Source of the DNA: Caballeronia humi
GTDB taxonomy: Bacteria; Pseudomonadota; Gammaproteobacteria; Burkholderiales; Burkholderiaceae
Assembly (NCBI RefSeq): GCF_001544475.1
Contig: NZ_FCNW02000001.1
Coordinates: 124,001-188,000 of the forward strand
Direction of reading: 5' to 3'
DNA length: 64,000 nt
Shown here: positions 54,942 to 64,000 of the stretch, in pieces
How positions within the stretch are numbered: the first letter of the stretch is position 1
How the letters are laid out: each line of letters starts with the position of its first letter
Program-made: the position numbers and the translations under genes
Notes under the pieces: model-generated
Told to the model about the DNA's origin: nothing
Databases searched by the model: none
What the model saw: only the letters and a program-made list of their open reading frames with translations

Positions 54942-55898
54942 TCACTGCGGCAGAGCCAATCCGCGTGGCAAGGGAAACGAAATCGTCTCCTCGATGCCGT
55001 CGAGCGGCCGCACATTGCGCACGCCGAGTTCACGCAGCCGCGCGATGACCGCCTGCGCCAGCACCTCGGGCGCCGACGCACCCGCCGTCACGCCGATCCG
55101 CTTCTTGCCTTCGACCCACTTCGGGTCGATCTGCGTCGGCGAATCGACCATATAGGCGGGGATGCCGCGCTTCTCGGCCACTTCGCGCAGACGGCTCGAA
55201 TTCGAACTGTTCGGGCTGCCGACCACGATCACCACGTCGCACTGCGGTGCGAGAAACTTCACCGCGTCCTGGCGATTCTGCGTCGCGTAGCAGATGTCCT
55301 GCTTCTTCGGCTCTTTCACGAGCGGGTATTTCGTCTTGAGCGCATCGATGATGGCCGATGCGTCGTCCACCGACAGCGTCGTCTGCGTCACGTACGCGAT
55401 GCGCTCGGGGTTCGGCAACGCGAGCGCCATGACGTCGTCGATATCCTCGACGAGGTGCATGCCTTCGCCCGCCTGCCCCATCGTGCCTTCGACTTCCGGA
55501 TGCCCCTTGTGCCCGATCATCACGATGTCGAAGCCTTCCTGGCGCATCTTCGCGACTTCCATGTGAACCTTGGTCACGAGCGGACAGGTGGCGTCGAACA
55601 CGCGCAGGCCGCGCGTTTCGGCCTCGCCGCGCACCGCCTTCGAGACGCCGTGCGCGCTGAAGATCAGCGTGCTGCCGGCCGGAACGTCGGCGAGATCCTC
55701 GATGAAAATCGCGCCCTTCTTGCGCAGGTCCTCGACGACATAGGCGTTGTGCACGATTTCGTGACGCACGTAGATGGGCGCGCCGAACAGTTTGATGGCG
55801 CGCTCGACGATCTCGATCGCGCGATCGACGCCCGCGCAGAAGCCGCGCGGCTGCGCGAGCAGTATTTCGACATCGGTGAGGGTGTCAGCAAGGCTCAT
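54942..55898 (-). CDS. ispH: IspH, 4-hydroxy-3-methylbut-2-enyl diphosphate reductase
   Basis: Last step of the MEP isoprenoid pathway, giving IPP and DMAPP. 318 aa. [4Fe-4S] cysteines C21 ([11 protein letters not shown]), about C105 ([12 protein letters not shown]) and about C205 ([11 protein letters not shown]). Conserved [25 protein letters not shown] and [12 protein letters not shown] are present. Followed on the same strand upstream by fkpB, an arrangement conserved in proteobacteria. Confidence 0.97.
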   Translation of the reverse strand: MSLADTLTDVEILLAQPRGFCAGVDRAIEIVERAIKLFGAPIYVRHEIVHNAYVVEDLRKKGAIFIEDLADVPAGSTLIFSAHGVSKAVRGEAETRGLRVFDATCPLVTKVHMEVAKMRQEGFDIVMIGHKGHPEVEGTMGQAGEGMHLVEDIDDVMALALPNPERIAYVTQTTLSVDDASAIIDALKTKYPLVKEPKKQDICYATQNRQDAVKFLAPQCDVVIVVGSPNSSNSSRLREVAEKRGIPAYMVDSPTQIDPKWVEGKKRIGVTAGASAPEVLAQAVIARLRELGVRNVRPLDGIEETISFPLPRGLALPQ

Positions 55899-55900
55899 GG

Positions 55901-56356
55901 CTACAGAATTCCGATGATTTTCACTTCGAACGCCAGCGCCTGGCCGGCGAGCGGGTGGTTGAAGTCGAACAGCGCCGACGTTTCGCCGACTTCCTTCAGC
56001 ACGCCCGCATAGCGGCCGCCGCCGGGCGCGTTGAATTCGACGAGATCGCCCGGAGAAAAATCCTCACCGATCATGCTGTTTTCGCGCAGCGTCGCGAGCG
56101 ACACGCGCTGGATCAGCTCCGGATTACGGGGACCGAACGCCTGCTCGGGCGTTAGCTGAAAGGTCGAATGGTGGCCGACCTTGAGCCCGAGCAGAATCTC
56201 TTCGAGCGGCGGCGCCAGTTGACCGGCGCCCAGCAGGAGCGTTGCGGGCTTGTCGGTGAAGGTATTGACGATGTCAGCACCATCGGCAAGTGCGAGCCGG
56301 TAATGAAGTGTGACGTGCGAACCGGGTTTCACCTCGGAGATATCGATGATGCTCAT
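55901..56356 (-). CDS. fkpB: FkpB/SlpA-like FKBP-type peptidyl-prolyl isomerase
   Basis: 151 aa. FKBP domain split by an insert-in-flap: [20 protein letters not shown] at the N-terminus, [20 protein letters not shown] near residue 58, flap with [13 protein letters not shown], then [18 protein letters not shown]. This is the SlyD/SlpA architecture without the His-rich tail. Two bases from ispH; likely one transcript. Confidence 0.92.
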   Translation of the reverse strand: MSIIDISEVKPGSHVTLHYRLALADGADIVNTFTDKPATLLLGAGQLAPPLEEILLGLKVGHHSTFQLTPEQAFGPRNPELIQRVSLATLRENSMIGEDFSPGDLVEFNAPGGGRYAGVLKEVGETSALFDFNHPLAGQALAFEVKIIGIL

Positions 56357-56557
56357 GTGTATTGGACGTAGCCGGTCAGTCGGAGACAGGACGCGCGCGG
56401 AAGACGCCGCGAAGACCGGGCGAAGCAGCGCGCCAAACCTCTATTGTAAAACACAGTTGCAAGGGGACGCCGCGCGTCGGTTCGTCGCGAGTATGCGCCC
56501 GTACTATATAGAGAGCGGGGGGTGGGTCGCCGGCGGGGCGCGACAACGGGGGCAGGC

Positions 56558-57280
56558 ATGAACGCAAATCTCCGGCTGGTCGCGGGTGGTGGCCCGGCGC
56601 GCGTATTGCCTATCCGCGATTGGGCGGAGAGCGAGCGGCCGCGTGAACGGTTGCTCGAAACGGGCGCCACTTCTCTTTCCGATGCCGAATTGTTCGCGCT
56701 CTTCCTGCAGTCGGGCATCCCCGGCTGGACTGCGGTCGATCTCGCGCGCGAACTGCTGGCGCATTTCGGCAGCCTGCGCAGCGTCCTTGACGCGTCCGCC
56801 AAGCAGTTGTGCGCGCTGCGCGGCATTGGACCGGCGCGGGCGGCGCAGTTGCTCGCGGTGTCTGAACTGTGCCGGCGGGCACTCGCCGAAAAAGCACGCG
56901 ACCGCGCTTTGCTTGATACACCAGGCGCCGTCGAGGATTATTTGAAGTTGCTGATAGGCACGCGGCCCTATGAGGTGTTCGTCAGCCTCTATCTCGACGC
57001 GAGGCATAAGTTGCTGCACGTTGAGGAATCGGCGCGCGGTTCGATCACACGCGTCGCGGTGTATCCGCGGGAGATCGTGCGACGGGCGCTGTCGCTGAAT
57101 GCGGTGGGGCTGGTCGTCGCGCATAATCATCCGTCGGGTGGGGTCGCGCCGAGCGCCAGTGACCGGTATCTCACGCGCACGCTGCAAGACGCGCTCACGC
57201 TGATCGATGTGCGGCTGCTCGACCATATGGTAGTGGCATCGAACGAAATCTTCTCCTTCGCCCGGAACGGTTGGCTCTGA
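56558..57280 (+). CDS. radC: RadC family protein (JAB1/MPN metalloprotein)
   Basis: 240 aa. N-terminal UPF0758/HhH part ([20 protein letters not shown] near residue 33; [15 protein letters not shown] near residue 97), C-terminal MPN domain with [17 protein letters not shown] (HxH...D zinc ligands) near residue 195. The old DNA-repair role is not supported by current knowledge; biochemical function is unknown. The ATG at 56558 is chosen over a GTG at 56522 because GGGGG lies 6-7 bases upstream. Confidence 0.92.
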   Translation: MNANLRLVAGGGPARVLPIRDWAESERPRERLLETGATSLSDAELFALFLQSGIPGWTAVDLARELLAHFGSLRSVLDASAKQLCALRGIGPARAAQLLAVSELCRRALAEKARDRALLDTPGAVEDYLKLLIGTRPYEVFVSLYLDARHKLLHVEESARGSITRVAVYPREIVRRALSLNAVGLVVAHNHPSGGVAPSASDRYLTRTLQDALTLIDVRLLDHMVVASNEIFSFARNGWL

Positions 57281-57345
57281 ACCGTGCACGCGCGGTTTCT
57301 GTCTCATATCCCGCTTCGCTACAATGGGAACGAAACCAAAAAGGC

Positions 57346-57375
57346 TTGATATTGCAGACTTTTTGCTGCTAGAAT
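57346..57375 (+). promoter_or_regulatory. Sigma70-like promoter of rpmB-rpmG
   Basis: TTGATA (57346-57351), 18-base spacer, TAGAAT (57370-57375). It leaves a leader of about 120 bases before rpmB. Confidence 0.6.
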
Positions 57376-57503
57376 CGCGGTTTGCTTCTTTCAACCAACC
57401 TGTTCCGAGCGCGGAATGTTAGTGTGGTTCTCAGCGGTTAAGTCTCAAACCGGGGTCCACAAGGCGTTCGAACTCAGAATTTCAGCGTATTAGGAGTGCT
57501 CTC

Positions 57504-57737
57504 ATGGCACGCGTATGCCAAGTAACTGGGAAGGCGCCGATGAGCGGCAACAACGTTTCCCACGCGAACAACCGCACCAAGCGTCGTTTCCTGCCGAACC
57601 TGCAGAACCGTCGTTTCTTCGTTGAAAGCGAAAACCGCTGGGTCCGTCTGCGCGTGTCGAACGCCGGTCTGCGCCTGATCGACAAAAACGGTATCGACTC
57701 CGTGCTCGCAGACCTGCGCGCACGCGGCGAAGTCTAA
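57504..57737 (+). CDS. rpmB: Ribosomal protein bL28
   Basis: 77 aa, full length: [20 protein letters not shown], basic centre [16 protein letters not shown], end [10 protein letters not shown]. 50S subunit protein. Single cysteine C5 only, so this is the zinc-free form (no CxxC pairs). Paired with rpmG 11 bases downstream. Confidence 0.98.
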   Translation: MARVCQVTGKAPMSGNNVSHANNRTKRRFLPNLQNRRFFVESENRWVRLRVSNAGLRLIDKNGIDSVLADLRARGEV

Positions 57738-57748
57738 GGAGCACGGAA

Positions 57749-57916
57749 ATGGCCAAGGGCGCACGCGACAAGATCAAGCTGGAATCGACCGCAGGTACGG
57801 GTCACTTCTATACCACGACAAAGAACAAGCGCAACATGCCGGAAAAGATGGCGATCAAGAAGTTCGATCCCGTCGTCCGCAAGCACGTCGAGTATAAAGA
57901 AACCAAGATCAAGTAA
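57749..57916 (+). CDS. rpmG: Ribosomal protein bL33
   Basis: 55 aa: [53 protein letters not shown]. No CxxC zinc pairs. AAGGAG (57736-57741) overlaps the rpmB stop and serves as its ribosome-binding site, so the two are coupled. Confidence 0.98.
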   Translation: MAKGARDKIKLESTAGTGHFYTTTKNKRNMPEKMAIKKFDPVVRKHVEYKETKIK

Positions 57917-57943
57917 TCTGGTTTCAGAGCCTGACAAGACAAC

Positions 57944-57976
57944 AAAAAGCCCCGCATTCGCGGGGCTTTTTGTTTT
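57944..57976 (+). terminator. Intrinsic terminator after rpmG
   Basis: 12-bp stem AAAAAGCCCCGC / GCGGGGCTTTTT (57944-57955, 57960-57971), loop ATTC, then GTTTTTG. Strong; A-rich left arm may let it act on both strands. Confidence 0.92.
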
Positions 57977-58120
57977 TGCGCGCCGGATGAGCACTCGGCC
58001 GACTGTCGGTCTTCGTCATTGCCCGGTATCCTTGCTGGCTATATCTTCGGCGCGTGTCACACGATCGACATATTCGGCGCTCGAAGACGGCACATGGACT
58101 ATCGACGGAGAAGCGGCAGC

Positions 58121-59719
58121 ATGAATTTCGACGTAGCAATCGTAGGCAGCGGCCTGGCGGGCCTGAGCGTGGCACTGAATCTCGCGCGCACGCGCCGCGT
58201 CGCGATCATCGCGAAGCGCACCGTCAGCGACGGCGCGAGCGACTGGGCGCAAGGCGGCATCGCGGCCGTGCTCGATTCCGCCGACAGCATCGACAACCAC
58301 GTCGACGACACGCTCGTCGCCGGCGGCGGACTCTGCGACGAAGCGGCCACGCGATTCATCGTCGAGAACGGGCGCACGGCGATCGAGTGGCTGATCGAGG
58401 AAGGCGTGCCGTTTACGAAGGACGTGTCCGCCGAACTCGGCTTTCACCTGACGCGCGAAGGCGGTCACAGCCATCGCCGGATCATCCACGCGGCCGACGC
58501 CACCGGACACGCCGTCGTGAGCACGCTCAACGAACGCGTGCGCAATCATCCGAACATCACCGTGCTGGAAGATCACTACGCGATCGACCTGATTACGTCC
58601 GAGCGGCTCGGCCTGCCCGGGCATCGCTGTCACGGCCTTTACGCGCTCGATCTCGCGAACGGCCGCACGGTGACGATCGAAGCGCCGCACACCGTGCTCG
58701 CCACGGGCGGCGCGGGCAAGGTCTACCTCTACACGACAAATCCCGACACCGCGACCGGCGACGGCATCGCGATGGCGTGGCGCGCTGGCTGCCGCGTGTC
58801 GAACATGGAGTTCATCCAGTTTCACCCGACCTGCCTCTTTCACCCGTACGCCAAATCTTTCCTGATCTCCGAGGCGGTGCGTGGCGAAGGCGGCATCCTG
58901 CGTCTGCCCGACGGTACGCGCTTCATGCCTGCCCACGACGAGCGGGCCGAACTGGCGCCGCGCGATATCGTCGCGAGGGCGATCGACTTCGAGATCAAGA
59001 AACGCGGCATCGATTGCGTCTATCTCGATATCAGCCATCAGCCGCGCGCGTTTCTCGAAGAGCACTTCCCGACGATCCTCGCGCGTTGCCGCGAGTTTGG
59101 CATCGATATCGCGAAGCAGCCGATTCCGGTCGTGCCGGCGGCGCACTATACGTGCGGCGGCATCGTGACGGATCTCGCGGGGCGGACGGACCGCGTCGGT
59201 CTGTATGCGGTCGGCGAGACGTCGTGCACCGGGCTGCACGGCGCGAACCGGCTGGCGAGCAATTCGCTGCTCGAATGTCTGGTGGTCGGCCGGGCGGCGG
59301 CGCACGCGATCGAAGCGCAGGGTTTTTCGGCGGCCGGCCACGCGCCCTTGCCCGATTGGGACGAAAGCCGCGTCTCCGATCCGGACGAAGAAGTCGTCGT
59401 CGCGCACAACTGGGACGAACTGCGGCGGCTGATGTGGAATTACGTCGGCATCGTGCGGACTGACAAGCGCCTCGCCCGCGCGCAACACCGGATCGCGATG
59501 CTGCGCGAGGAGATCCACGAGTACTACGCGAATTTCAAGGTGAGCCGCGATCTGCTGGAACTGCGCAATCTGGTCGACGTGGCGTCGCTGATCGTGGAAA
59601 GCGCGTGTTCGCGGCGCGAAAGCCGCGGGCTGCACTTTAGCCGCGACTGGCCCGACACGCTGCCGAAGGCGCTCGCGACGGTGCTCACGCCGCCGGTATC
59701 CCGGCGGCGCAAGGTTTAG
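58121..59719 (+). CDS. nadB: NadB, L-aspartate oxidase
   Basis: FAD enzyme that converts L-aspartate to iminoaspartate for NadA. 532 aa. FAD dinucleotide motif [18 protein letters not shown] at residues 5-22, [12 protein letters not shown] near residue 44, substrate-site [16 protein letters not shown] near residue 110, [13 protein letters not shown] near residue 345, and [20 protein letters not shown] near residue 370. The ATG at 58121 has GGAG 8-13 bases upstream. It converges on nadC with a 4-base overlap of stop regions. Confidence 0.95.
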   Translation: MNFDVAIVGSGLAGLSVALNLARTRRVAIIAKRTVSDGASDWAQGGIAAVLDSADSIDNHVDDTLVAGGGLCDEAATRFIVENGRTAIEWLIEEGVPFTKDVSAELGFHLTREGGHSHRRIIHAADATGHAVVSTLNERVRNHPNITVLEDHYAIDLITSERLGLPGHRCHGLYALDLANGRTVTIEAPHTVLATGGAGKVYLYTTNPDTATGDGIAMAWRAGCRVSNMEFIQFHPTCLFHPYAKSFLISEAVRGEGGILRLPDGTRFMPAHDERAELAPRDIVARAIDFEIKKRGIDCVYLDISHQPRAFLEEHFPTILARCREFGIDIAKQPIPVVPAAHYTCGGIVTDLAGRTDRVGLYAVGETSCTGLHGANRLASNSLLECLVVGRAAAHAIEAQGFSAAGHAPLPDWDESRVSDPDEEVVVAHNWDELRRLMWNYVGIVRTDKRLARAQHRIAMLREEIHEYYANFKVSRDLLELRNLVDVASLIVESACSRRESRGLHFSRDWPDTLPKALATVLTPPVSRRRKV

Positions 59720-60609
59720 ATCAGGCGCATCGAGTAGTCGGTGGCGCGCACGTCTTTCGTGAGCGCACCGATCGAGATCCGGTCGACGCCCGTTTCCGCG
59801 ATCGTCCGGACCGTCTCGAAATTGACGCCGCCGGACACTTCCAGCACCGCCCTTCCGCCCGTGATCTTCACGGCGGCGCGCATCGCGTCGAAATCGAAAT
59901 TGTCGAGCAGGATCGATTCCGCACGATGCGCGAGCGCCGACTCCAGTTGCTCAAGCGTTTCCACTTCGATCTGAATCGGCACGCCCGCGTTCAGCGCGAG
60001 CGCCGCGTCCATCGCCGCGCCGACGCCGCCCGCCGCCGCGATGTGGTTTTCCTTGATCAGGATGCCATCGTAGAGCGCGAGCCGCTGGTTTGCCCCACCG
60101 CCCACGCGCACCGCGTACTTCTGCGCGAGCCGCAGCCCCGGCAGCGTCTTGCGCGTATCGAGAATGCGCGCTCGCGTGCCTTCGATTGCATCGACGAAGC
60201 GGCGCGTCGCGGTCGCGACGCCCGAGAGCAATTGCAGGAAGTTCAGGCCGTTGCGCTCGGCCGTCAAGAGTGCGCGCGCCGGGCCGCGCAGCAGCACGAC
60301 GGGCGAGTTTGCCGCCATCCGGTCGCCTTCGCGATACTGCCACTGCACGTCGATCGATGGATCGACGCGTCGCATCACCTCGTTGAACCACGGCACGCCG
60401 CACAGCACCGCTTCGTCGCGCACCGTGATGCGCGCCGTGCGATCGGCGTCGGCGGGAACGAGGCGGCCGGTCTGGTCGCCGCTACCGATGTCTTCGGCGA
60501 GCGCGTCCGCGACATTGCGGGCCAGCGCCGCATCGAAAGCGTCGCCGTATTGCGCACGGATCTCCGCGAAGAGCGGCGACACGAAATCGTTCGAAGCCAC
60601 ACCCATCAT
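59716..60609 (-). CDS. nadC: NadC, quinolinate phosphoribosyltransferase (decarboxylating)
   Basis: Quinolinate plus PRPP to nicotinate mononucleotide. 297 aa. Motifs: [16 protein letters not shown] near residue 38, [16 protein letters not shown] near residue 118, [19 protein letters not shown] near residue 150, [20 protein letters not shown] near residue 170 and [12 protein letters not shown] near residue 258. The NaMN it makes is also the substrate of CobT in this window. It overlaps nadA by four bases. Confidence 0.97.
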   Translation of the reverse strand: MMGVASNDFVSPLFAEIRAQYGDAFDAALARNVADALAEDIGSGDQTGRLVPADADRTARITVRDEAVLCGVPWFNEVMRRVDPSIDVQWQYREGDRMAANSPVVLLRGPARALLTAERNGLNFLQLLSGVATATRRFVDAIEGTRARILDTRKTLPGLRLAQKYAVRVGGGANQRLALYDGILIKENHIAAAGGVGAAMDAALALNAGVPIQIEVETLEQLESALAHRAESILLDNFDFDAMRAAVKITGGRAVLEVSGGVNFETVRTIAETGVDRISIGALTKDVRATDYSMRLI

Positions 60610-61736
60610 GCCGCTCCCACGTTCGAGAACAGCGCGCCGTCCTTCGCCAGATCACCGCTCGCCTGCACGCGCTTCTTGTGACGCGCGGCGAAATCGAGCA
60701 TCCGGTCGATCGGCAGCCGCGCGCGCGCGCTGATCGCCGGGTCGACGAAAATCTCGTTGTGGCCGCGCTCCAGCACTTCGGCCAGATTCTCCAGGCCGTT
60801 CATCGCCATCCACGGACAATGCGCGCAGCTCTTGCAGCTCGCGCTGTTGCCGGCAGTCGGCGCTTCGATGAACGTCTTGCCCGGCGCCGCGAGCCGCATC
60901 TTGTGCAAAATCCCGAGGTCGGTCGCGACGATGAAACGCTGCGCGTCGAGACGCACGGCGGCGTCGATCAACTGCGTCGTCGAACCGACCACGTCCGCGA
61001 GCGCCACCACCGCTTCCGGCGATTCCGGATGAACGAGGATCTTCGCGTCCGGATACTCGGCGCGCAGCAGGTCGAGTTCGATGCCCTTGAATTCGTCGTG
61101 GACGAGACACGAGCCCTGCCACAGCAGCATGTCGGCGCCAGTTTTCTTCTGAATATAGCCGCCCAGATGCCGATCGGGCGCCCACAAGATTTTTTCGCCG
61201 CGCGCATGGAGATCGGCAACGATCTCGAGCCCGATCGATGACGTCACCATCCAGTCCGCGCGCGCCTTCACGGCCGCACTGGTGTTCGCGTACACGACTA
61301 CCGTGCGATCGGGATGCGCGTCGCAAAACGCGGAGAATTCGTCGGCGGGACAGCCGAGGTCGAGCGAACAGGTGGCGTCGAGATCCGGCATCAGCACGCG
61401 CTTTTCGGGGCTGAGGATTTTCGCGGTCTCGCCCATGAAACGCACGCCCGCGACGACCAGCGTCCGCGCTTCGTGATCGCGCCCGAAGCGCGCCATTTCC
61501 AACGAATCGGCCACGCAGCCGCCGGTTTCGTCGGCGAGTTCCTGCAATTCGGCATCGACATAATAGTGCGCGACGAGCACCGCCTTCTCGCGTTTGAGCA
61601 AATCGCGAATCCGCGCCTTCAGTTCGCGCTTGCGCTCCGCCGATGGCGCATCCGGCACTCGTGCCCACGCTTCGCCCACTCCGCACGTCAAGCCATGCGG
61701 CCGATCGTATTCGACGCTCTTGATGCTCGCTTCCAT
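60606..61736 (-). CDS. nadA: NadA, quinolinate synthase
   Basis: [4Fe-4S] enzyme condensing iminoaspartate and DHAP. 376 aa. Cysteines: [13 protein letters not shown] near residue 125 and [14 protein letters not shown] near residue 308. [13 protein letters not shown] near residue 57 and [19 protein letters not shown] near residue 100 are family marks. The ATG at 61736 has GAGG 5 bases upstream; a TTG-started frame to 61769 is less likely. Confidence 0.96.
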   Translation of the reverse strand: MEASIKSVEYDRPHGLTCGVGEAWARVPDAPSAERKRELKARIRDLLKREKAVLVAHYYVDAELQELADETGGCVADSLEMARFGRDHEARTLVVAGVRFMGETAKILSPEKRVLMPDLDATCSLDLGCPADEFSAFCDAHPDRTVVVYANTSAAVKARADWMVTSSIGLEIVADLHARGEKILWAPDRHLGGYIQKKTGADMLLWQGSCLVHDEFKGIELDLLRAEYPDAKILVHPESPEAVVALADVVGSTTQLIDAAVRLDAQRFIVATDLGILHKMRLAAPGKTFIEAPTAGNSASCKSCAHCPWMAMNGLENLAEVLERGHNEIFVDPAISARARLPIDRMLDFAARHKKRVQASGDLAKDGALFSNVGAA

Positions 61737-61780
61737 GCTGTCCTCTGTCTCCTGCCGTTCCCGCAGCAAATCCGCCGCCC

Positions 61781-61808
61781 AAAAACAAAAACCCCGCCAG
61801 AGCGGGGT
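61781..61808 (-). terminator. Intrinsic terminator between the desaturase gene and nadA
   Basis: On the minus strand ACCCCGC-TCTG-GCGGGGT (61808-61791) followed by TTTTGTTTTT. It ends the desaturase transcript 43 bases past its stop and just before the nadA start. Confidence 0.9.
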
Positions 61809-61850
61809 CTTGTGACGTCATCAAATTTTAACGGATATCTATCCGCTCGG

Positions 61851-63047
61851 TCAGGCGTAGCGACGCAGGCGCAACGCGAATTCCTGCAGCGACTTGATGC
61901 CGCTCTGCTCCGCGCGGTGACACCAATCCTGCAATTGCGCGAGCAGTTGTTCGCGCGATGCGTTGGAACGGTCCCACATCGCCGACAGATCCTTGCGCAG
62001 TTCGATATAGGTGCGCAACTTCTGGTTGTCGGAGAAGATTTGCGGCAACTGCTGGCGCTGCGGCTCGTTCAAACCGTCTTCGTCCTTGTGAAACCACTTG
62101 CGCGCGCCGTGCATCAGTTGGTACTTCTCACGCGCACCGGCTTCCTTCAGCTTCGACAGTTCCTGGCGATACGCCAGCTTCACCGCCTTCGCGTACCGCG
62201 CCATCACTTCGTAGCGGTTCGCGAGCACGGCCTGAAGCGTGTCTTCGTCGAGCACCGGCTTGCTGGCCGAGAGACGCGGCATCGGTGCGAGTTTCTTCAC
62301 CTTCGCCAGCTTGAACGCCGACATGATGCGGATGTACATCCAGCCGATATCGAACTCGTACCACTTGTTCGACAGCTTCGCCGACGTCGCGAACGTGTGA
62401 TGATTGTTGTGCAGTTCTTCACCGCCGATGATGATGCCGAGCGGGAAGATGTTCGTGCTTGCATCCGACGAATTGAAATTGCGATAACCCCACCAGTGCG
62501 CGAGACCGTTCACGACACCTGCGGCCCAGAACGGAATCCAGATCATCTGCACGGCCCACACCGACAGCCCGACGATGCCGAACAGCGCGACGTCGATGAC
62601 CATCATGATGCTGATGCCGAGGATCGGATAACGCGTGTAGATGTTGCGTTCGATCCAGTCGTTCGGCGTGCCGTGGCTGAACTTGCGCATCGTTTCTTCG
62701 TTCTTCGCTTCCGAACGATAGAGTTCCGCGCCTTCGAGCAGCACCTTCCAGATGCCGCGCGTCTGCGGGCTATGCGGGTCTTCTTCGGTTTCGCACTTCG
62801 CGTGGTGCTTGCGATGGATCGCGGCCCACTGGCCGGTCAGCATGCCCGTGGTCATCCACAACCAGAAGCGGAAGAAGTGACTGGCGATCGGATGCAGCTC
62901 CAGGGCGCGGTGCGCCTGGCAGCGATGCAGATAGACCGTGACACCAATGATCGTGATGTGGGTCATCACGAGTGTGAACAGCAAGATCTGCCACCAGGAA
63001 AAGTCGAGCAATCCGTTGGCGAGAAATTCAAGCGAGGAGTTCAGCAA
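61851..63047 (-). CDS. Membrane fatty-acid (acyl-CoA/acyl-lipid) desaturase
   Basis: 398 aa. Three histidine boxes of the di-iron desaturases: H41RCQAH46, H78RKHH82 and HNNHH near residue 215, set among four hydrophobic segments. A helical C-terminal extension of about 130 residues (RYEVMARYAKAVKLAYRQEL onward) is not part of the catalytic core. The start is inferred as TTG at 63047, because AGGA lies 7 bases upstream (CAGGAAATTGCC) and the family begins MLN(x)2L(x)FLANGLLDF; the longer frame to 63143 adds a non-typical leader. It introduces a cis double bond, probably delta-9. Confidence 0.88.
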   Translation of the reverse strand: MLNSSLEFLANGLLDFSWWQILLFTLVMTHITIIGVTVYLHRCQAHRALELHPIASHFFRFWLWMTTGMLTGQWAAIHRKHHAKCETEEDPHSPQTRGIWKVLLEGAELYRSEAKNEETMRKFSHGTPNDWIERNIYTRYPILGISIMMVIDVALFGIVGLSVWAVQMIWIPFWAAGVVNGLAHWWGYRNFNSSDASTNIFPLGIIIGGEELHNNHHTFATSAKLSNKWYEFDIGWMYIRIMSAFKLAKVKKLAPMPRLSASKPVLDEDTLQAVLANRYEVMARYAKAVKLAYRQELSKLKEAGAREKYQLMHGARKWFHKDEDGLNEPQRQQLPQIFSDNQKLRTYIELRKDLSAMWDRSNASREQLLAQLQDWCHRAEQSGIKSLQEFALRLRRYA

Positions 63048-63256
63048 GGCAATTTCCTGTTGAGGCGGAAAAAATGGCCGGTCGAAAAGTACACTCGACC
63101 CGTGTTGGGCGCATGAAAGGTATGCGCACGAGTTCGATTGCATTCTACTTCAAGCGTTCCAAGTCTTTGTGCCAAAGGGAGAATTTTTTGATACGGGGCA
63201 AATATAAGAAGATCTGACGCCTTCAGATTCGCGGGTTATCCGTAAGGTTGGACAGA

Positions 63257-64000
63257 TTATTGAGATTGGTCCGGCGATTGCCGATTCGATGTGTCGGACG
63301 GCGCTGACGATGCGGGCGGAATTACCGAATTCGTCGCTCCGTCGATAATTCTTATCTCGCGTTGCGCGAACGGAATTTCAATGCCGTACTCGCAAAATAG
63401 CCGCCAGATGTTCCGGTTTACCTGCGACTTGACACCGCCCGTACCTTTCGCTGCATCCTCGATCCAGAAGCTCAATTCCAGATTGACGCCGTCGGCGCCG
63501 AAACTGGCGAGCAGCGCGGCGGGCGCCGGGTCCTGCAGTACGCGTTCAACGCCTTTCGTGGCCTCGGCAAGCTGCGTGAGCGCGCGTTCCAGATCGGAGC
63601 GATAACTCACCTGCACAGCGAGCTTCGCGTTGCCGCGCGTCAGGTACGACGAATGGTTCTGCACAACATCGGTGATGAGTTTTTCGTTCGGAATCAGCGT
63701 CTCGATGCCGTCGAGCCCGCGCACCACGGTATAGCGCGTGCGGATCTGCGTGACCGTGCCCTGAAAATTCGCGACGTTGATCATGTCCCCGAGACGCAGC
63801 GAGCGGTCGAGCAGAATGATGAAACCCGACACGTAGTTGCTCGCGATCTTCTGCAAACCGAAGCCGAGCCCCACACCCAGCGCGCCACCGAACACGCCGA
63901 GCACGGTGACGTCGATACCGACGATCGACAGGCTGATCAAAATCGCCGCCAGGATCATCAGCGCCCGGCCGAGGCGCGCGAGCACGATCTTGACATTGGC
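63257..64000 (-). CDS. MscS-family mechanosensitive channel (partial, 5' end outside window)
   Basis: 248 C-terminal codons. Pore helix and beta domain: VFGGALGVGLGFGLQKIASN (TM3 with Gly/Ala packing), YVSGFIILLDRSLRLGDMIN, then TQIRTRYTVVRGLDGIETLI with IPNEKLITDVVQN. Upper vestibule domain continues to EIPFAQREIRI, after which a Ser/Pro/Gln-rich tail (SVIPPASSAPSDTSN) follows. The N-terminal membrane segments are beyond base 64000, so the size class (MscS, MscK-like) is unknown. Confidence 0.93.
   Translation of the reverse strand, partial: ANVKIVLARLGRALMILAAILISLSIVGIDVTVLGVFGGALGVGLGFGLQKIASNYVSGFIILLDRSLRLGDMINVANFQGTVTQIRTRYTVVRGLDGIETLIPNEKLITDVVQNHSSYLTRGNAKLAVQVSYRSDLERALTQLAEATKGVERVLQDPAPAALLASFGADGVNLELSFWIEDAAKGTGGVKSQVNRNIWRLFCEYGIEIPFAQREIRIIDGATNSVIPPASSAPSDTSNRQSPDQSQ

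Noticed and set aside
58016..59635. A 539-codon minus-strand open frame opposite nadB
   Set aside because: Shadow of nadB; composition unlike real proteins of this genome.

Overview
The window is GC-rich, gene-dense core chromosome of a beta-proteobacterium. Gene content and synteny point to Burkholderiaceae, most likely the Burkholderia/Paraburkholderia/Caballeronia group: DUF3460-scpA, panCD, zapA-6S RNA-EVE, lgt, ilvD, DUF2486-holC-pepA//lptFG, the cys operon with DUF934, radC//rpmBG, nadB/nadC/nadA. The genus call is inference from remembered gene order; no database was searched. I see no insertion sequence, prophage, integrase, CRISPR array or rRNA operon. There is one tRNA gene (Leu, anticodon CAA) and one 6S RNA.

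Layout. 1-5059 (-): tamB (cut by the window edge) and tamA, outer-membrane protein assembly. 5526-7947 (+): DUF3460, scpA, panC, panD. 7996-9191: an orphan ParA ATPase (-) and a PaaI-type thioesterase (+). 9188-20495: a cobalamin salvage and nucleotide-loop assembly region. On the + strand lie cobU-cbiB-cobD-btuF. On the - strand lie cobQ and a second train, btuB-btuC-btuD-cobT-cobS-cobC, headed by a clear cobalamin riboswitch. No corrin-ring genes are present except the sirohydrochlorin-level enzymes cobA and cbiX at 31.8-33.0 kb. 20796-23131 (+): ZapB-like and ZapA division proteins, 6S RNA, EVE protein, SIMPL protein. 23200-27803: lgt, a LysR regulator, ilvD, DUF2486, holC. 27847-31797: pepA divergent from lptF-lptG (LPS export permeases).

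31811-39551: a sulfur/siroheme block. cbiX converges on a minus-strand operon cysI-DUF934-cysH-cysD-cysN-cobA, with a CysB-type regulator divergent from cysI. CysH carries the Fe-S cysteines of an APS reductase and no cysC is present, so the encoded route is sulfate to APS to sulfite to sulfide, with siroheme precursor synthesis in the same operon. 39632-44983: an orphan branched-chain-amino-acid-type binding protein, tRNA-Leu, an unrecognised zinc-ribbon/one-TM/21-residue-repeat protein, a TIGR03118-like lipoprotein and an RsuA-type pseudouridine synthase. 45161-49359: a small membrane protein, an NAD(P)-binding epimerase-like protein, a 2Fe-2S/FAD reductase, argD and a GNAT acetyltransferase. 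49418-54521 (-): a complete livK-livH-livM-livG-livF ABC importer operon with a recognisable promoter. 54942-64000: ispH-fkpB, radC, rpmB-rpmG, nadB converging on nadA-nadC, a fatty-acid desaturase and the C-terminal part of an MscS channel.

Most of the window is ordinary housekeeping. The least explained items are the zinc-ribbon/repeat protein at 41309-42802, a terminator-ended non-coding stretch before argD, the orphan ParA, the orphan reductase at 46432, paired inverted repeats upstream of livK, and the split regulation of the cobalamin genes. I did not find a convincing new multi-gene system.
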